Shown: positions 7,584 through 18,752 of the stretch, one piece after another | How positions within the stretch are numbered: the first letter of the stretch is position 1 | Layout: each line of letters begins with the position of its first letter | Source: Pseudomonas sp. GM48 | GTDB taxonomy: Bacteria > Pseudomonadota > Gammaproteobacteria > Pseudomonadales > Pseudomonadaceae | NCBI RefSeq assembly: GCF_000282335.1 | Contig: NZ_AKJM01000059.1 | Span: 16,750-80,749, forward strand | Direction: 5' to 3' | Length of the DNA stretch: 64,000 nt | Notes under the pieces: generated by a model | The model's input: only the letters and a program-made list of their open reading frames with translations | Database searches by the model: none | Told to the model about the DNA's origin: nothing | Position numbers and translations under genes: made by a program

Positions 7584-8498
7584 ATGCGCATCGTTCCCCA
7601 CATCCTGGGCGCAGCCATTGCTGCCGCTCTGATCAGCACGCCAGTTTTCGCCGCCGAACTGACCGGCACCCTGAAGAAGATCAAAGAGTCCGGTGTCATC
7701 ACTCTCGGGCATCGCGACGCTTCCATTCCGTTCTCCTATATCGCGGATGCTTCCGGCAAACCGGTTGGCTACTCCCACGACATCCAGCTGAAAGTCGTCG
7801 AAGCGCTGAAAAAAGACCTCGACATGCCGAATCTCCAGGTCAAATACAACCTGGTGACCTCGCAAACCCGCATCCCGCTGGTGCAGAACGGCACCGTGGA
7901 CCTCGAGTGCGGTTCCACCACCAACAACGTCGAGCGTCAGCAGCAAGTTGACTTCTCCGTTGGCATCTTCGAAATCGGTACTCGCCTGCTGTCCAAGGCA
8001 GACTCCAAGTACAAGGATTTCCCTGACCTGGCCGGCAAGAACGTCGTGACCACCGCCGGCACCACGTCCGAGCGCATCCTCAAGGCGATGAACGCCGACA
8101 AGCAGATGGGCATGAACGTCATCTCGGCCAAAGACCACGGCGAATCCTTCCAGATGCTGGAAACCGGCCGTGCCGTGGCTTTCATGATGGACGACGCCCT
8201 GCTGGCAGGTGAAGCAGCCAAGGCCAAGAATGCGAAAGACTGGGCAGTGACCGGTACTCCGCAGTCCTTCGAAATCTACGGCTGCATGGTGCGCAAAGGC
8301 GACGAGCCGTTCAAAAAGGCTGTGGATGACGCCATCAAGGCCACCTACGCATCGGGCGAGATCAACAAGATCTACGACAAGTGGTTCATGCAGCCAATCC
8401 CGCCAAAAGGCCTGAATCTGAACTTCCCGATGAGCGACGAGCTCAAGGCCCTGATCGCCAAACCGACCGATAAAGCGGCTGACGACAAGAAGTCCTGA
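7584..8498 (+). CDS. aatJ: glutamate/aspartate ABC transporter substrate-binding protein
   Basis: Periplasmic solute-binding protein of 304 residues (GltI/AatJ type) that captures glutamate, aspartate and likely glutamine/asparagine. A Sec signal peptide ends at about residue 23 (ISTPVFA-AEL). The SBP_bac_3 fold is seen in GVITLGHRDASIPFSY, VDLECGSTTNNVERQQQVDF and TTAGTTSERILKAMNA. ATG 7584 has GAGGA at 7572-7576; the 51 in-frame codons upstream fall in the promoter leader and are rejected. First gene of aatJQMP; the order aatJ-Q-M-P-aauS-aauR equals that of P. putida. Expression is predicted to need AauR, sigma-54 and IHF. Also called gltI. Confidence 0.95.
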   Translation: MRIVPHILGAAIAAALISTPVFAAELTGTLKKIKESGVITLGHRDASIPFSYIADASGKPVGYSHDIQLKVVEALKKDLDMPNLQVKYNLVTSQTRIPLVQNGTVDLECGSTTNNVERQQQVDFSVGIFEIGTRLLSKADSKYKDFPDLAGKNVVTTAGTTSERILKAMNADKQMGMNVISAKDHGESFQMLETGRAVAFMMDDALLAGEAAKAKNAKDWAVTGTPQSFEIYGCMVRKGDEPFKKAVDDAIKATYASGEINKIYDKWFMQPIPPKGLNLNFPMSDELKALIAKPTDKAADDKKS

Positions 8499-8524
8499 TT
8501 TTCTGACTAACCTTATCTCCTGAG

Positions 8525-8632
8525 AGGGCAGCCGCCCTTTCAGGAGGTGGTCACTTCCTGCTGGCATTTTTTGGAAACACTCGAACCGGTGGCTGTCGAG
8601 CCGAGCGCGTGTGCCTGTCCCTCAAGGACAGG
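8525..8632 (+). promoter_or_regulatory. hairpins between aatJ and aatQ
   Basis: The 191-base gap after aatJ contains AGGGC-AGCC-GCCCT (8525-8538) followed by T residues and a strong perfect hairpin CCTGTCC-CTCAA-GGACAGG (8614-8632). Such structures usually stabilise or partly terminate the upstream message so that binding protein is made in excess over permease. Confidence 0.55.
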
Positions 8633-8689
8633 CGGGAACGGAGTTTCCCCCAAGCGGGCACTTGTACATCGAACTGAGGGGAGACCCTA

Positions 8690-9436
8690 ATGAATTACAA
8701 CTGGGACTGGGGCGTGTTCTTCAAGTCCACCGGCGTGGGCAGCGAGACCTATTTCGACTGGTACGTGACCGGTTTGGGCTGGACCATCGGCATCGCCATC
8801 GCGGCCTGGATCATCGCCCTGACACTGGGCTCGATCCTGGGCGTCATGCGTACCGTGCCGAATCGCATCGTATCGGGCATCGCCACCTGCTACGTCGAAC
8901 TCTTCCGTAACGTGCCGCTGCTGGTTCAGCTGTTCATCTGGTACTTCCTGGTACCCGACCTGCTGCCGGCGGACCTGCAAGAGTGGTACAAGCAGGATCT
9001 GAACCCGACCACCTCGGCCTTCCTCAGCGTCGTCGTGTGCCTGGGTCTGTTCACCACCGCCCGGGTTTGCGAACAAGTGCGCACCGGTATCCAGGCCCTG
9101 CCCAAAGGCCAGGAATCCGCGGCTCGCGCCATGGGTTTCAAGCTGCCGCAGATCTACTGGAACGTGCTGCTGCCCCAGGCCTACCGGATCATCATTCCGC
9201 CGCTTACCTCGGAATTTTTGAACGTTTTCAAGAACACCTCCGTGGCCTCGCTGATCGGTTTGATGGAACTGCTCGCGCAGACCAAACAGACCGCCGAGTT
9301 CTCCGCCAACCTGTTCGAAGCCTTTACCCTGGCAACGCTGATCTACTTCACCCTGAACATGAGCCTGATGTTGCTGATGCGCCTGGTCGAGAAGAAAGTC
9401 GCCGTACCGGGCCTGATCTCCGTAGGGGGTAAATGA
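8690..9436 (+). CDS. aatQ: glutamate/aspartate ABC transporter permease
   Basis: Inner-membrane permease of 248 residues, HisM/GltJ type, with about five membrane segments. The EAA loop that contacts the ATPase is visible as ALPKGQESAARAMGFKLPQI. ATG 8690 follows GAGGGGAG. Its stop overlaps the start of aatM by four bases (ATGA), implying coupled translation and a heteromeric AatQ-AatM channel. Equivalent to gltJ. Confidence 0.94.
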   Translation: MNYNWDWGVFFKSTGVGSETYFDWYVTGLGWTIGIAIAAWIIALTLGSILGVMRTVPNRIVSGIATCYVELFRNVPLLVQLFIWYFLVPDLLPADLQEWYKQDLNPTTSAFLSVVVCLGLFTTARVCEQVRTGIQALPKGQESAARAMGFKLPQIYWNVLLPQAYRIIIPPLTSEFLNVFKNTSVASLIGLMELLAQTKQTAEFSANLFEAFTLATLIYFTLNMSLMLLMRLVEKKVAVPGLISVGGK

Positions 9437-10107
9437 TGGAATTCGATTTCTCGGGCATCATCCCGTCCCTGCCGGGCCTGTGGAACGGCATGATCATGAC
9501 CCTCAAGCTGATGGCCATGGGCGTGGTCGGCGGGATCATCCTCGGCACGATCCTGGCGCTGATGCGCCTGTCCCATAGCAAGCTGCTGTCGAACATCGCC
9601 GGCGCCTACGTTAACTATTTCCGTTCGATTCCGTTGCTGCTGGTGATCACCTGGTTCTACCTGGCGGTGCCGTTCGTGCTGCGCTGGATCACCGGCGAAG
9701 ACACGCCGATCGGCGCGTTCGCGTCGTGCATCGTGGCGTTCATGATGTTCGAAGCGGCGTACTTCTGCGAAATCGTCCGCGCCGGCGTACAGTCGATTCC
9801 CAAGGGCCAGATGGGCGCTGCCCAGGCACTGGGCATGACTTATGGCCAGATGATGCGCCTGATCATCCTGCCGCAAGCGTTCCGCAAGATGACGCCGTTG
9901 TTGCTGCAACAGAGCATCATCCTGTTTCAGGACACCTCGCTGGTTTACGCGGTCGGCCTGGTGGATTTCCTCAATGCTTCGCGCGCCAGTGGCGACATCA
10001 TTGGCCGCTCCAATGAGTTCCTGGTTTTCGCCGGTCTCGTGTACTTCATCATCAGCTTTGCCGCCTCGCGGCTGGTCAAGCGTCTGCAAAAAAGGTTCGC
10101 CGTATGA
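9433..10107 (+). CDS. aatM: glutamate/aspartate ABC transporter permease
   Basis: Second permease subunit, 224 residues (GltK type), five hydrophobic segments, EAA loop [20 protein letters not shown]. Two consecutive ATG codons (9433, 9436) are possible starts; the first overlaps aatQ. It overlaps aatP by four bases as well. Together with AatQ it forms the membrane pore. Confidence 0.94.
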   Translation: MMEFDFSGIIPSLPGLWNGMIMTLKLMAMGVVGGIILGTILALMRLSHSKLLSNIAGAYVNYFRSIPLLLVITWFYLAVPFVLRWITGEDTPIGAFASCIVAFMMFEAAYFCEIVRAGVQSIPKGQMGAAQALGMTYGQMMRLIILPQAFRKMTPLLLQQSIILFQDTSLVYAVGLVDFLNASRASGDIIGRSNEFLVFAGLVYFIISFAASRLVKRLQKRFAV

Positions 10108-10838
10108 TCTCTATCAAAAGCATCAACAAGTGGTATGGGGACTTCCAGGTACTGACTGATTGCAGCACCGAGGTCAAGAAAGGCGAAGTGATCGTGGTGT
10201 GCGGGCCATCCGGTTCCGGCAAGTCGACCCTGATCAAATGCGTCAACGCCCTGGAACCGTTCCAGAAAGGCGACATCGTGGTCGACGGCACCTCCATCGC
10301 CGACCCGAAGACCAACCTGCCGAAACTGCGTTCACGCGTGGGCATGGTGTTCCAGCATTTCGAGTTGTTCCCGCACCTGACCATCACCGAAAACCTGACC
10401 ATCGCGCAGATCAAGGTGCTGGGCCGCAGCAAGGAAGAAGCCACCAAGAAAGGCCTGCAACTGCTCGAGCGCGTCGGCCTCTCCGCCCATGCCCACAAGC
10501 ATCCCGGCCAACTCTCCGGCGGTCAGCAGCAGCGTGTGGCGATTGCCCGTGCGCTGGCGATGGACCCGATCGTCATGCTGTTCGACGAACCGACCTCGGC
10601 GCTGGACCCGGAAATGGTCAACGAAGTGCTCGACGTGATGGTGCAACTGGCCCACGAAGGCATGACCATGATGTGCGTGACCCACGAAATGGGCTTCGCC
10701 CGTAAAGTGGCCGACCGGGTGATCTTCATGGACGCCGGCAAGATCATCGAAGACTGCAAGAAAGAGGAGTTCTTCGGCGACATCAACGCCCGCGCCGATC
10801 GTACGCAGCACTTCCTCAACAAGATTCTGCAGCACTAA
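10104..10838 (+). CDS. aatP: glutamate/aspartate ABC transporter ATP-binding protein
   Basis: ABC ATPase of 244 residues that drives the AatQM permease. Walker A GPSGSGKS at residues 34-41, Q-loop [11 protein letters not shown], signature [16 protein letters not shown], Walker B IVMLFDEP, and the switch histidine in CVTHEMG are all intact. It starts inside the end of aatM (ATGA overlap). The gap to aauS (72 bases) contains the palindrome ACTGGCCAGT but no clear terminator, so some read-through into aauSR is possible. Confidence 0.95.
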   Translation: MISIKSINKWYGDFQVLTDCSTEVKKGEVIVVCGPSGSGKSTLIKCVNALEPFQKGDIVVDGTSIADPKTNLPKLRSRVGMVFQHFELFPHLTITENLTIAQIKVLGRSKEEATKKGLQLLERVGLSAHAHKHPGQLSGGQQQRVAIARALAMDPIVMLFDEPTSALDPEMVNEVLDVMVQLAHEGMTMMCVTHEMGFARKVADRVIFMDAGKIIEDCKKEEFFGDINARADRTQHFLNKILQH

Positions 10839-10910
10839 GAAAAACACCGCTCCCACACTGGCCAGTGGTGATCTTGAGATTTGCGTTGTGGTTGACCCAA
10901 GGCATCTGTG

Positions 10911-12808
10911 ATGAAATGCGACCCCAATCTTTATCGCGCAGCGTCGCCATCACTCGCCGTGAAACCCCGTCTGATTCGTCATTTGTTCCTGCCGCCGCTG
11001 ATCATCGCGATGATGATCGGTCTGGGCTATATCGGCTTCTGGATCAGTGAGCACTATGGCATTCGCAGTCTTGGCGAGAACGGCCAGCGTCAGCTGGAAC
11101 TGCATGCCCGCGCCGTCGAGAGCGAGATCAGCAAATACACCTACCTGCCCAGCCTGCTGGAACTGGAAACCAGCGTTTCGCAGTTGCTGGCCGACCCGAC
11201 CCCGGAACACCGGCAATCGGTCAATGATTACCTTGAAGGCCTGAACCGGCGCAGCCGCAGTCGGGCCATCTATGTGATGGACACCACCGGCCGAGTCATG
11301 GCCACCAGCAACTGGCGCGATGTCGACAGCTACCTGGGTGAAGACCTGTCTTTCCGCGCCTACTTCCAGAACGCCGTGCGCGGTCAGCCAGGGCGCTTCT
11401 ACGGCATCGGCAGCACCAACGGTGAACCCGGTTACTACCTGGCCCACGGCCTGGAAGAACACGGCAAGATCATCGGTGTCGCAGTGGTCAAGGTGCGCCT
11501 GGAGGCCATGGAAGAACGTTGGCAAAAGGCGCGCCTGGAAGCTTTTGTCAGTGACGAGAACGGCATCATCATTCTCTCCAGCGATCCGTCGCGCCGACTC
11601 AAGTCGGTGGTGCCGCTGAGCGATGAAACCAAAGAGAAACTGGCCCGCAGCCTGCAGTACTACTGGTTTCCGCTGAACGAATTGCAACCACTGGCCCGGG
11701 AAACCCTGTCCGAGGGCGTGGAAAAACTCACCTTCCCGGCCAACAGCGAACTGGTGTCCGACGAAGAAAACATCAGCTACCTCTCGCAAACCAGGCCGCT
11801 GAGCGACACACCGTGGAATTTCACCCTGCTCACGCCGCTACAGGATTTGCGTCGCGAAGCGATCAATCAGGGGATTCTGGTCGCGGTGGCGTTTGCCCTC
11901 CTCGCCTTTCTTTTGATTGCCTGGAACGAGCGGCGCAAGGTGATCGCCACCCGTCTCGCCGCCCGGGAAGCCTTGCAGGAAGCCAACAACCAACTGGAGC
12001 GTCGGATTACCGAACGCACCACCGACCTGCGCGCCAGCAATGAACGGCTCAAGGGCCAGATCCGCGAACGCCGGCTCGCCGAAGAAACCTTGCGCCGTGC
12101 CCAGGATGAACTGGTGCAGGCCGGAAAACTCGCAGCCATCGGCCAGATGTCCACCAGCATCGCCCACGAACTGAACCAGCCTCTGGCGGCGCTGCGCACC
12201 TTGTCCGGCAATACCGTGCGCTTCCTCGAACGCGGCCAGCTCGACGTGGCCAGCACCAACCTCAAGACCATCAACGAACTGATCGACCGTATGGGCCGGA
12301 TCACCGCCAGCCTGCGCTCGTTTGCCCGGCGCGGTGACGACAAGGGCCAGGCGTGCCTCGGCAAAGCGGTGGACGCGGCCCTGCAATTGCTCGGCGGCCG
12401 GGTGGAAACCATTCACCTGCAACTGCACCGCGACTTCACCGATGTCCAGGTGCAAATCGACCAGACCCGCCTGGAGCAGATTCTGGTCAACCTGATCGGC
12501 AACGCCCTCGATGCCATGCAGGCTCAGCCGCAACCCGAGTTGTGGCTCGTAGGCGAAACATTCGATGGCAAGTACCGACTGCGCGTGCGGGACAACGGCC
12601 ACGGCATCGACGCCGAAGCGCGCAAGCACCTGTTCGAACCGTTCTTCACCACCAAACCCGGCGAACAGGGCCTGGGCCTTGGCCTGACCCTTTCCGCCAG
12701 CCTGGCCGCCGCCACCGGCGGTCACTTGGGTGTCGAACACCCGGCCAGCGGTGGTACTGCATTCGTCCTCAGTTTACCGTTGGTAAGCCCCACTTCCGCC
12801 GAGCCAAT

Positions 12809-12812
<4 letters not shown>
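10911..12812 (+). CDS. aauS: sensor histidine kinase for acidic amino acids
   Basis: Membrane sensor kinase of 633 residues, DctB family. Order: short cytoplasmic N-terminus, membrane segment near residues 25-45, periplasmic Cache-type sensor domain to about 310, second membrane segment (GILVAVAFALLAFLLIAW), a coiled coil (residues about 340-400), HisKA with the phosphoacceptor His419 in STSIAHELNQPLAALR, and a HATPase domain with N-box VNLIGNALDAM and G-boxes DNGHGID and GLGLGLTLS. ATG 10911 has AAGG eight bases upstream; GTG just before is also possible. It overlaps aauR by four bases. By synteny it detects external glutamate/aspartate and phosphorylates AauR. Confidence 0.92.
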
Positions 12813-14136
<1,324 letters not shown>

Positions 14137-14137
<1 letters not shown>

Positions 14138-14475
14138 TGGACCTGATTCTCAAAGCAACCCTGGGCGCGGCGGTGGTGGTCATCCTCGCCGGCCTGGCCA
14201 AGACCAGAAACTATTACATCGCCGGGCTGGTGCCGTTGTTTCCGACCTTCGCGCTGATCGCTCATTACATCGTCGGCAAGGGTCGCTCGATCGATGACCT
14301 GAAGACCACCATCGTGTTTGGCATGTGGTCGATCATTCCGTACTTCATCTATCTGGCGACCTTGTACGTCATGGTCGACCGGATGCGCCTGGAGGCTTCG
14401 CTGGCCGTGGCGGCAGTAGCGTGGTTGATGGCAGCGACGGTACTGGTTTCGGTGTGGGTGCGCCTGCACACCTGA
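14137..14475 (+). CDS. glpM: GlpM-family membrane protein
   Basis: Small inner-membrane protein of 112 residues with four hydrophobic segments (ILKATLGAAVVVILAGLA, YYIAGLVPLFPTFALIAHYI, FGMWSIIPYFIYLATLYVMV, ASLAVAAVAWLMAATVLVSV). Matches the GlpM family, in which P. aeruginosa GlpM is reported to affect alginate production; the molecular role is unknown. The start overlaps the aauR stop by one base, so it is likely co-translated with aauSR. Confidence 0.8.
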
Positions 14476-14596
14476 GCACCACCAATTCACTGTGGGAGAT
14501 TCTATGGTTGAGGGGAAGCCCTCAACTGACTTTCGGTTGGTATTCGTCCTGTCCCTTTAGCAAGGCGAATACCACCCGAGCTGGCAGCGGCTCCAT

Positions 14597-14620
14597 TGTG
14601 GGAGCGGGCTTGCTCGCGAA
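14597..14620 (+). repeat. single REP arm
   Basis: TGTGGGAGCGGGCTTGCTCG plus GCGAA, one arm only. No inverted partner follows, unlike nearly all others in the window. Confidence 0.85.
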
Positions 14621-14629
14621 AGCTATGTG

Positions 14630-14836
14630 TTGGGCGACGTGTTTTTTTACGGGTGTACATATCCGTTTCTACGGTCACGGCCGCTAAGAGTTGCGCCCTT
14701 ACGGCGGGGGCGGCTAACCCGAGGCGGCCTGTTTGCTGGTTTTGTTCGTCTGTGATGTACCTGCGGCTGGCAGGCCGTCATCGCGAGCAGGAAGTGGCCG
14801 TGACTGCAGAAATGGATATGTACGAGAAGATCGGGG
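14630..14836. other. intergenic region with a degenerate dispersed repeat
   Basis: No gene is seen here. The stretch with TTTTTTTACGGGTGTACATA and TCCGTTTCTACGGTCACGGC (about 14640-14685) resembles a conserved dispersed intergenic element I recall from P. fluorescens genomes. This copy looks worn. Convergent flanking genes (glpM and the hydrolase) mean no promoter is required. Confidence 0.35.
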
Positions 14837-15871
14837 TTACAGGAGGTTGTGTTCGGCCACCGGTTCGATCTGCGCCCAATGCGAAGTGTCTTCCCGGTGC
14901 GCCCGCAAATACGGCAACACTGCCGCCAGTAACGGCGCCTTGAATGCCTCTTGAAAACGATGAGCCAGTCCCGGAATCAATTTCAACTGACTGCCGCGCA
15001 AATGCGCCGCCAGATGCACGCCATGCATCACTGGCAACAACGGATCGGCCGTGCCATGCACCACCAGCGCCGGCACCCGCAATTGATTGAGCAATGCCAC
15101 CCGGCTCGGTTCAGCCAGGATCGCCATGATCTGCCGCTTTACCCCCTCGGGATTGAACGCCCGGTCATAGGACAGCGCCGCCTGATGCAGCAGCGCCTGG
15201 CGATCGTCACTCACTGCCGGGCTGCCCAGCGCCGCCAGCAAGTCGGCTTGCTGCTCCAAAGCGATTTCACGATTGGGCGCCCCGCGGCGTGCCAGCAATT
15301 GCACCAGCGCTGCACTCGGTGCCGGCAAGCCTTCAGCGCCGGAACTGGTCATGATCAGGGTCAGGCTCTCGACCCGTTGCGGAGCCATGGCAGCCATGTG
15401 CTGGGCGATCATGCCGCCCATGCTTGCGCCCAGCACGTGGAATTGCTCGATGTGCAAGGCATCCATCAGGCCCAGGCCATCGTCCGCCATGTCGGTCAGC
15501 GAATACGGTGCCGACACCGGCAAACCGAGTTTGTAACGCATGACTTCAAACGTCAGGTTGGCCTCCATGGGCGCCTGTCGCCAGGTCGAAAGACCGACAT
15601 CACGGTTGTCATAGCGAATCACCCGAAAACCTTGCTGACACAGCGCGACCACCACCTCATCGGGCCAGTGAATCAACTGCCCGCCCAGGCCCATCACCAA
15701 CAGCAAGGCAGGGTCCGACGCACGACCGATGCTCTGGTACGCCAGACTCACCTGGTCCAGATCGACCCGCTCGGTCGGAACATTGACATCACAACGAGAC
15801 GCCGCAAACGACGGCAAACCTAACAACAACGCGGCCATGAAAAAGGCGACTGAAAAAAATCTTCCACACAT
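14837..15871 (-). CDS. exported alpha/beta-fold hydrolase
   Basis: Alpha/beta hydrolase of 344 residues with an N-terminal signal peptide ([20 protein letters not shown]), so probably periplasmic or secreted. Catalytic triad candidates: nucleophile Ser150 in GASMGG, Asp in HGTADPLLP, His in PGLAHRF. The oxyanion region [12 protein letters not shown] precedes [10 protein letters not shown], a pattern common in esterase/hydrolase-4-like proteins of Pseudomonas. ATG 15871 is used; a TTG two codons earlier is possible and neither has a strong ribosome site. Substrate unknown; neighbours give no hint. Confidence 0.85.
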   Translation of the reverse strand: MCGRFFSVAFFMAALLLGLPSFAASRCDVNVPTERVDLDQVSLAYQSIGRASDPALLLVMGLGGQLIHWPDEVVVALCQQGFRVIRYDNRDVGLSTWRQAPMEANLTFEVMRYKLGLPVSAPYSLTDMADDGLGLMDALHIEQFHVLGASMGGMIAQHMAAMAPQRVESLTLIMTSSGAEGLPAPSAALVQLLARRGAPNREIALEQQADLLAALGSPAVSDDRQALLHQAALSYDRAFNPEGVKRQIMAILAEPSRVALLNQLRVPALVVHGTADPLLPVMHGVHLAAHLRGSQLKLIPGLAHRFQEAFKAPLLAAVLPYLRAHREDTSHWAQIEPVAEHNLL

Positions 15872-16002
15872 GGACAAACACCGAAACGCAGAACCCCAGT
15901 AGAGCGCGAGTCTGATGAAGTTCGTTCAAGCGCGCTGCCACAGTTCCATGACAGTTTGATGAAGAGTGCCGGGCGGTCATTTTTTGGGACCGCGTTATCG
16001 TT

Positions 16003-16098
16003 TTTCGCGAGCAAGCCCGCTCCCACATTTGATCTTCAGCGAACACAAAATTTGTGTACAACTCTAATCAAGTGTGGGAGCGGGCTTGCTCGCGAAGG
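16003..16098. repeat. REP doublet, GAGCGGGCTTGCTCGCG family
   Basis: Inverted arms TTCGCGAGCAAGCCCGCTCC (16003 onward) and GGAGCGGGCTTGCTCGCGAA (to 16098) around about 45 bases. Lies between the hydrolase gene and the metE remnant. Confidence 0.9.
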
Positions 16099-16191
16099 CG
16101 TCCATCGCCGCGATGGCCTCGATTACATCGTTGAATTCGCTGTAGCACATGTGGGTGTGGGTCCGGGTTTCATCACGCACACCGCTGGCGT

Positions 16192-16459
16192 TCAGGCGGA
16201 ACGCTTCCACTGCCAGCGTTTCAGCTCCGGATCGAGCTTGTCTTCACGTTCCAGGTCTACCGGGCTGTGCAACAGCGAGCAGGAACTGCTGACCCACAGG
16301 TTGTCGCCAAAACGTTCCTGGGCAAATTGCAGTTGCGCCAGCACTGGCTCCAATTCGCAGCGGCAGCAGGTCAATCCCGGCGTCTTTCTGCAATTGCCAA
16401 TGGGTGGCGCGCAATTGGCGGCCAACGCTTTCCAGCGCGTTCTGGTCGAGATCGCCCTT
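16192..16459 (-). pseudogene. metE: decayed fragment of metE (cobalamin-independent methionine synthase)
   Basis: Two blocks of MetE sequence remain on the minus strand. The first (16459 down to 16361) reads [18 protein letters not shown] then [15 protein letters not shown], matching codons roughly 27-47 of MetE. It then joins, in another frame near 16360, a block reading [16 protein letters not shown] and [18 protein letters not shown] and [10 protein letters not shown], which belongs around codon 290-340. About 240 codons between them, the true N-terminus and the whole catalytic C-terminal half are gone. The position, divergent from intact metR, is the ancestral metE place. MetE would transfer a methyl group from methyltetrahydrofolate to homocysteine; the strain presumably relies on B12-dependent MetH. 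Confidence 0.85.
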
Positions 16460-16497
16460 TGTAAAAGATGGCGCTATTGTCGACAGCCGACCCAACA

Positions 16498-16510
16498 TGA
16501 GACAAACTCA
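16498..16510. promoter_or_regulatory. candidate MetR box
   Basis: TGAG-ACAAA-CTCA, a 4-5-4 inverted repeat with the spacing of the E. coli MetR site TGAA-N5-TTCA, 44 bases before metR and at the old metE start. It may still serve metR autoregulation. Confidence 0.45.
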
Positions 16511-16553
16511 ACATTTTCGACTTATCTACAAGTTTTCCTCATGGAGCCCCCCG

Positions 16554-17471
16554 GTGCTTGAAATCCGTCACCTCAAGACCCTGCACGCCTTGCGCGAAGC
16601 CGACAGCCTGGTGGATGCGGCCGATCGCCTGCACCTGACCCAATCAGCCCTGTCCCATCAGTTCAAGGAACTGGAGGAGCGCATGGGCATGCCGCTGTTT
16701 GTGCGCAAGACCAAACCGGTGCGCTTCACCAGCGCCGGTTTGCGTCTGCTGCAACTGGCCGACGCCACCCTGCCGCTGCTGCGCGCCGCCGAGCGCGACA
16801 TCAGTCGCCTGGCCGGGGGCACCGCCGGGCGCTTGCACATGGCCATCGAGTGCCACAGTTGTTTCCAGTGGCTGATGCCAACCATCGACCAGTTCCGTGA
16901 TGCCTGGCCGGAAGTCGAGCTGGACCTGGCCTCGGGTTTTTCCTTCGCCCCGCTGCCGGCCCTGGCCCGTGGCGATCTGGACCTGGTGGTGACCTCCGAT
17001 CCGGTGGATCTGGCCGGGATCACCTATGTCCCGCTCTTCACCTATGAAGCGATGCTCGCGGTGGCCAATCAGCACCGCCTGGCCAGCAAGGCCTACATCG
17101 TCCCGGAAGACTTGCTCCCGGAAACCTTGATCACCTACCCGGTGGAACGGGATCGGCTGGATATTTTCACTCGCTTCCTTGAGCCTGCCGACATCGAACC
17201 GGCCCAGGTCCGCACCTCGGAGTTGACGGTGATGATGATGCAACTGGTGGCCAGCGGTCGCGGCGTGTGCGGCATGCCCCATTGGGCGCTGCATGAATAC
17301 AGCTCGCGGGGTTACGTGAAAGCCAAGCGGCTGGGTGAGAAAGGTTTGTTCGCGACGTTGTATGCGGCGATCCGCGCCGACATGCTCGATGCGCCGTACA
17401 TGCGTGACTTCTTGCTGACGGCCAAGGACACGTCGTTTTCGACGCTGGATGGGGTTAGTGCCGTTCGCTGA
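16554..17471 (+). CDS. metR: LysR-type regulator of methionine biosynthesis
   Basis: LysR-family activator of 305 residues. N-terminal winged helix-turn-helix at residues 1-60 ([40 protein letters not shown]), then the periplasmic-binding-protein-like sensor domain beginning [20 protein letters not shown], the typical MetR signature. MetR senses homocysteine in enterobacteria. Start is GTG 16554 with GGAG at 16543-16546; upstream codons overlap the remnant of metE. The gene looks intact although its classical divergent target metE is destroyed, so it must have other targets (metH, metF, glyA are typical). Confidence 0.92.
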   Translation: MLEIRHLKTLHALREADSLVDAADRLHLTQSALSHQFKELEERMGMPLFVRKTKPVRFTSAGLRLLQLADATLPLLRAAERDISRLAGGTAGRLHMAIECHSCFQWLMPTIDQFRDAWPEVELDLASGFSFAPLPALARGDLDLVVTSDPVDLAGITYVPLFTYEAMLAVANQHRLASKAYIVPEDLLPETLITYPVERDRLDIFTRFLEPADIEPAQVRTSELTVMMMQLVASGRGVCGMPHWALHEYSSRGYVKAKRLGEKGLFATLYAAIRADMLDAPYMRDFLLTAKDTSFSTLDGVSAVR

Positions 17472-17483
17472 AATGCGATCAAA

Positions 17484-17573
17484 TGTGGGAGCGGGCTTGC
17501 TCGCGAAAGCGGTGTATCAGCCAACATCATTGTTGAATGTAAAACCGTATTCGCGAGCAAGCCCGCTCCCACA
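17484..17573. repeat. REP doublet, GAGCGGGCTTGCTCGCG family
   Basis: Inverted arms TGTGGGAGCGGGCTTGCTCG and CGAGCAAGCCCGCTCCCACA with about 40 bases between, in the convergent gap of metR and the acetyltransferase gene. Confidence 0.92.
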
Positions 17574-17590
17574 GGGGATCTGCGGTGACT

Positions 17591-18088
17591 TCAGAGTTCG
17601 CGCCACATGTGGATTTTGTCGTAATACTCCTCCCCCACCCGCACCGCCATCGGTTCCAGGCCGAACTGGACGAAACCGCAGTGCTGGTAGAGGCTGAACG
17701 CAGGATCGTTGCCGGCGGTGACGGTCAACTGGATCAGGCGCAAACCCGCATGGTTCCGCGCCTCGCCCAGTGCCGCCTGAACCAGTTGATAACCGAGCCC
17801 ACGCTGGCGAACCGTTGGCGAGACGTACATGCCAAACAGCGTCACCTTGTGCCGGGCCTTTTCCCGAGACTCGAACGCGAGGCCGACGATGCCGGCCAAC
17901 CGGCCATCCTCGAACGCCCCGAGCACCACATCCAGCTTGCTGGCCAGGCGCGACTCCCACCAGCTCAGCGGCATCACCGCCCGCTCACGCACACTCGAGG
18001 TAAAGGCCTGCGGATGCAGGTCGTAGGCTTCGAGCATCAGCGCCCGATAGACAAGGGCATGGCTGGCATCCAGTCGCTCGATCCACAT
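17591..18088 (-). CDS. GNAT-family N-acetyltransferase
   Basis: Acetyltransferase of 165 residues. The acetyl-CoA binding motif A is VTLFGMYVSPTVRQRGLGYQ with the R-x-x-G-x-G/A element RQRGLG, and motif B is near FSLYQHCGFVQFG. Substrate unknown. ATG 18088 starts two bases after the stop of the LysE gene, so the two are translationally coupled (a TTG two codons earlier would overlap it). An exporter plus acetyltransferase pair suggests handling of a toxic amino acid or amine, but this is inference. Confidence 0.88.
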   Translation of the reverse strand: MWIERLDASHALVYRALMLEAYDLHPQAFTSSVRERAVMPLSWWESRLASKLDVVLGAFEDGRLAGIVGLAFESREKARHKVTLFGMYVSPTVRQRGLGYQLVQAALGEARNHAGLRLIQLTVTAGNDPAFSLYQHCGFVQFGLEPMAVRVGEEYYDKIHMWREL

Positions 18089-18090
18089 GC

Positions 18091-18729
18091 TCAAGCCATC
18101 CGTTTTTGCTCAAGCATCAGCCGCAGTGCCAGCCCCGACAATATGAAGCCCATGAAATAGCGCTGCATCGCCAGCCAGGTCGGGTTGTTGACGAACCACG
18201 AGGCGATACCCGCGGCAAACATGGCGATCATCAGGTTGACGCAGAAACTGACGCTGATCTGGGTCAGGCCGAGAATGATGCTTTGACTGAACACCGAGCC
18301 ATGCTCCGGCGTGATGAATTGCGGAAATACCGAAAGATAGAACACCGCGATTTTCGGGTTCAGGGCGCTGGTCAGAAAGCCCATGGTGATCAGTTTGCGT
18401 GACGAATCCGGGGGCAATTGCTGCGCCTCGAACGGCGAGCGCGCACCGGGCTTGACCGCCTGCCAGGCCAGCCACAACAGGTACAGCGCACCGGCCCACT
18501 TCAACACCTCATAGGCCATCGGTACCGCCAGGAACACCGCGGTCAAACCGGCAGCGGCAGCGAACAAATGCACGAAGAATCCGGCGACCACGCCGAGCAA
18601 CGAAATCACCCCGGCCTTTCGGCCCTGGCAAATCGAACGGGAGATCAGGTAAATCATGTTCGGCCCCGGTGTCAGCACCATCAGCAACGCGGCAGCGGCA
18701 AAAATCAGCAAGTCTTGAAGCGGGATCAT
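18091..18729 (-). CDS. LysE/RhtB-family amino acid exporter
   Basis: Inner-membrane exporter of 212 residues with about six hydrophobic segments. The family hallmark is near the start: LLMVLTPGPNMIYLISRSI, followed by GRKAGVISLLGVVAGFFVHL; LTSALNPKIAVFYLSVFPQF is the second conserved block. Exports an amino acid such as threonine, homoserine or lysine; not decidable here. Downstream GNAT gene is coupled; the NUDIX gene lies 23 bases upstream on the same strand, so the three may form one operon. Confidence 0.9.
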   Translation of the reverse strand: MIPLQDLLIFAAAALLMVLTPGPNMIYLISRSICQGRKAGVISLLGVVAGFFVHLFAAAAGLTAVFLAVPMAYEVLKWAGALYLLWLAWQAVKPGARSPFEAQQLPPDSSRKLITMGFLTSALNPKIAVFYLSVFPQFITPEHGSVFSQSIILGLTQISVSFCVNLMIAMFAAGIASWFVNNPTWLAMQRYFMGFILSGLALRLMLEQKRMA

Positions 18730-18752
18730 GGGCGAAGTCCTTTGCGTAATGA

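Noticed and set aside
16404..16553. N-terminal extension of MetR by 50 codons
   Set aside because: It overlaps the metE remnant and its old promoter; GTG 16554 with GGAG gives the normal family start.
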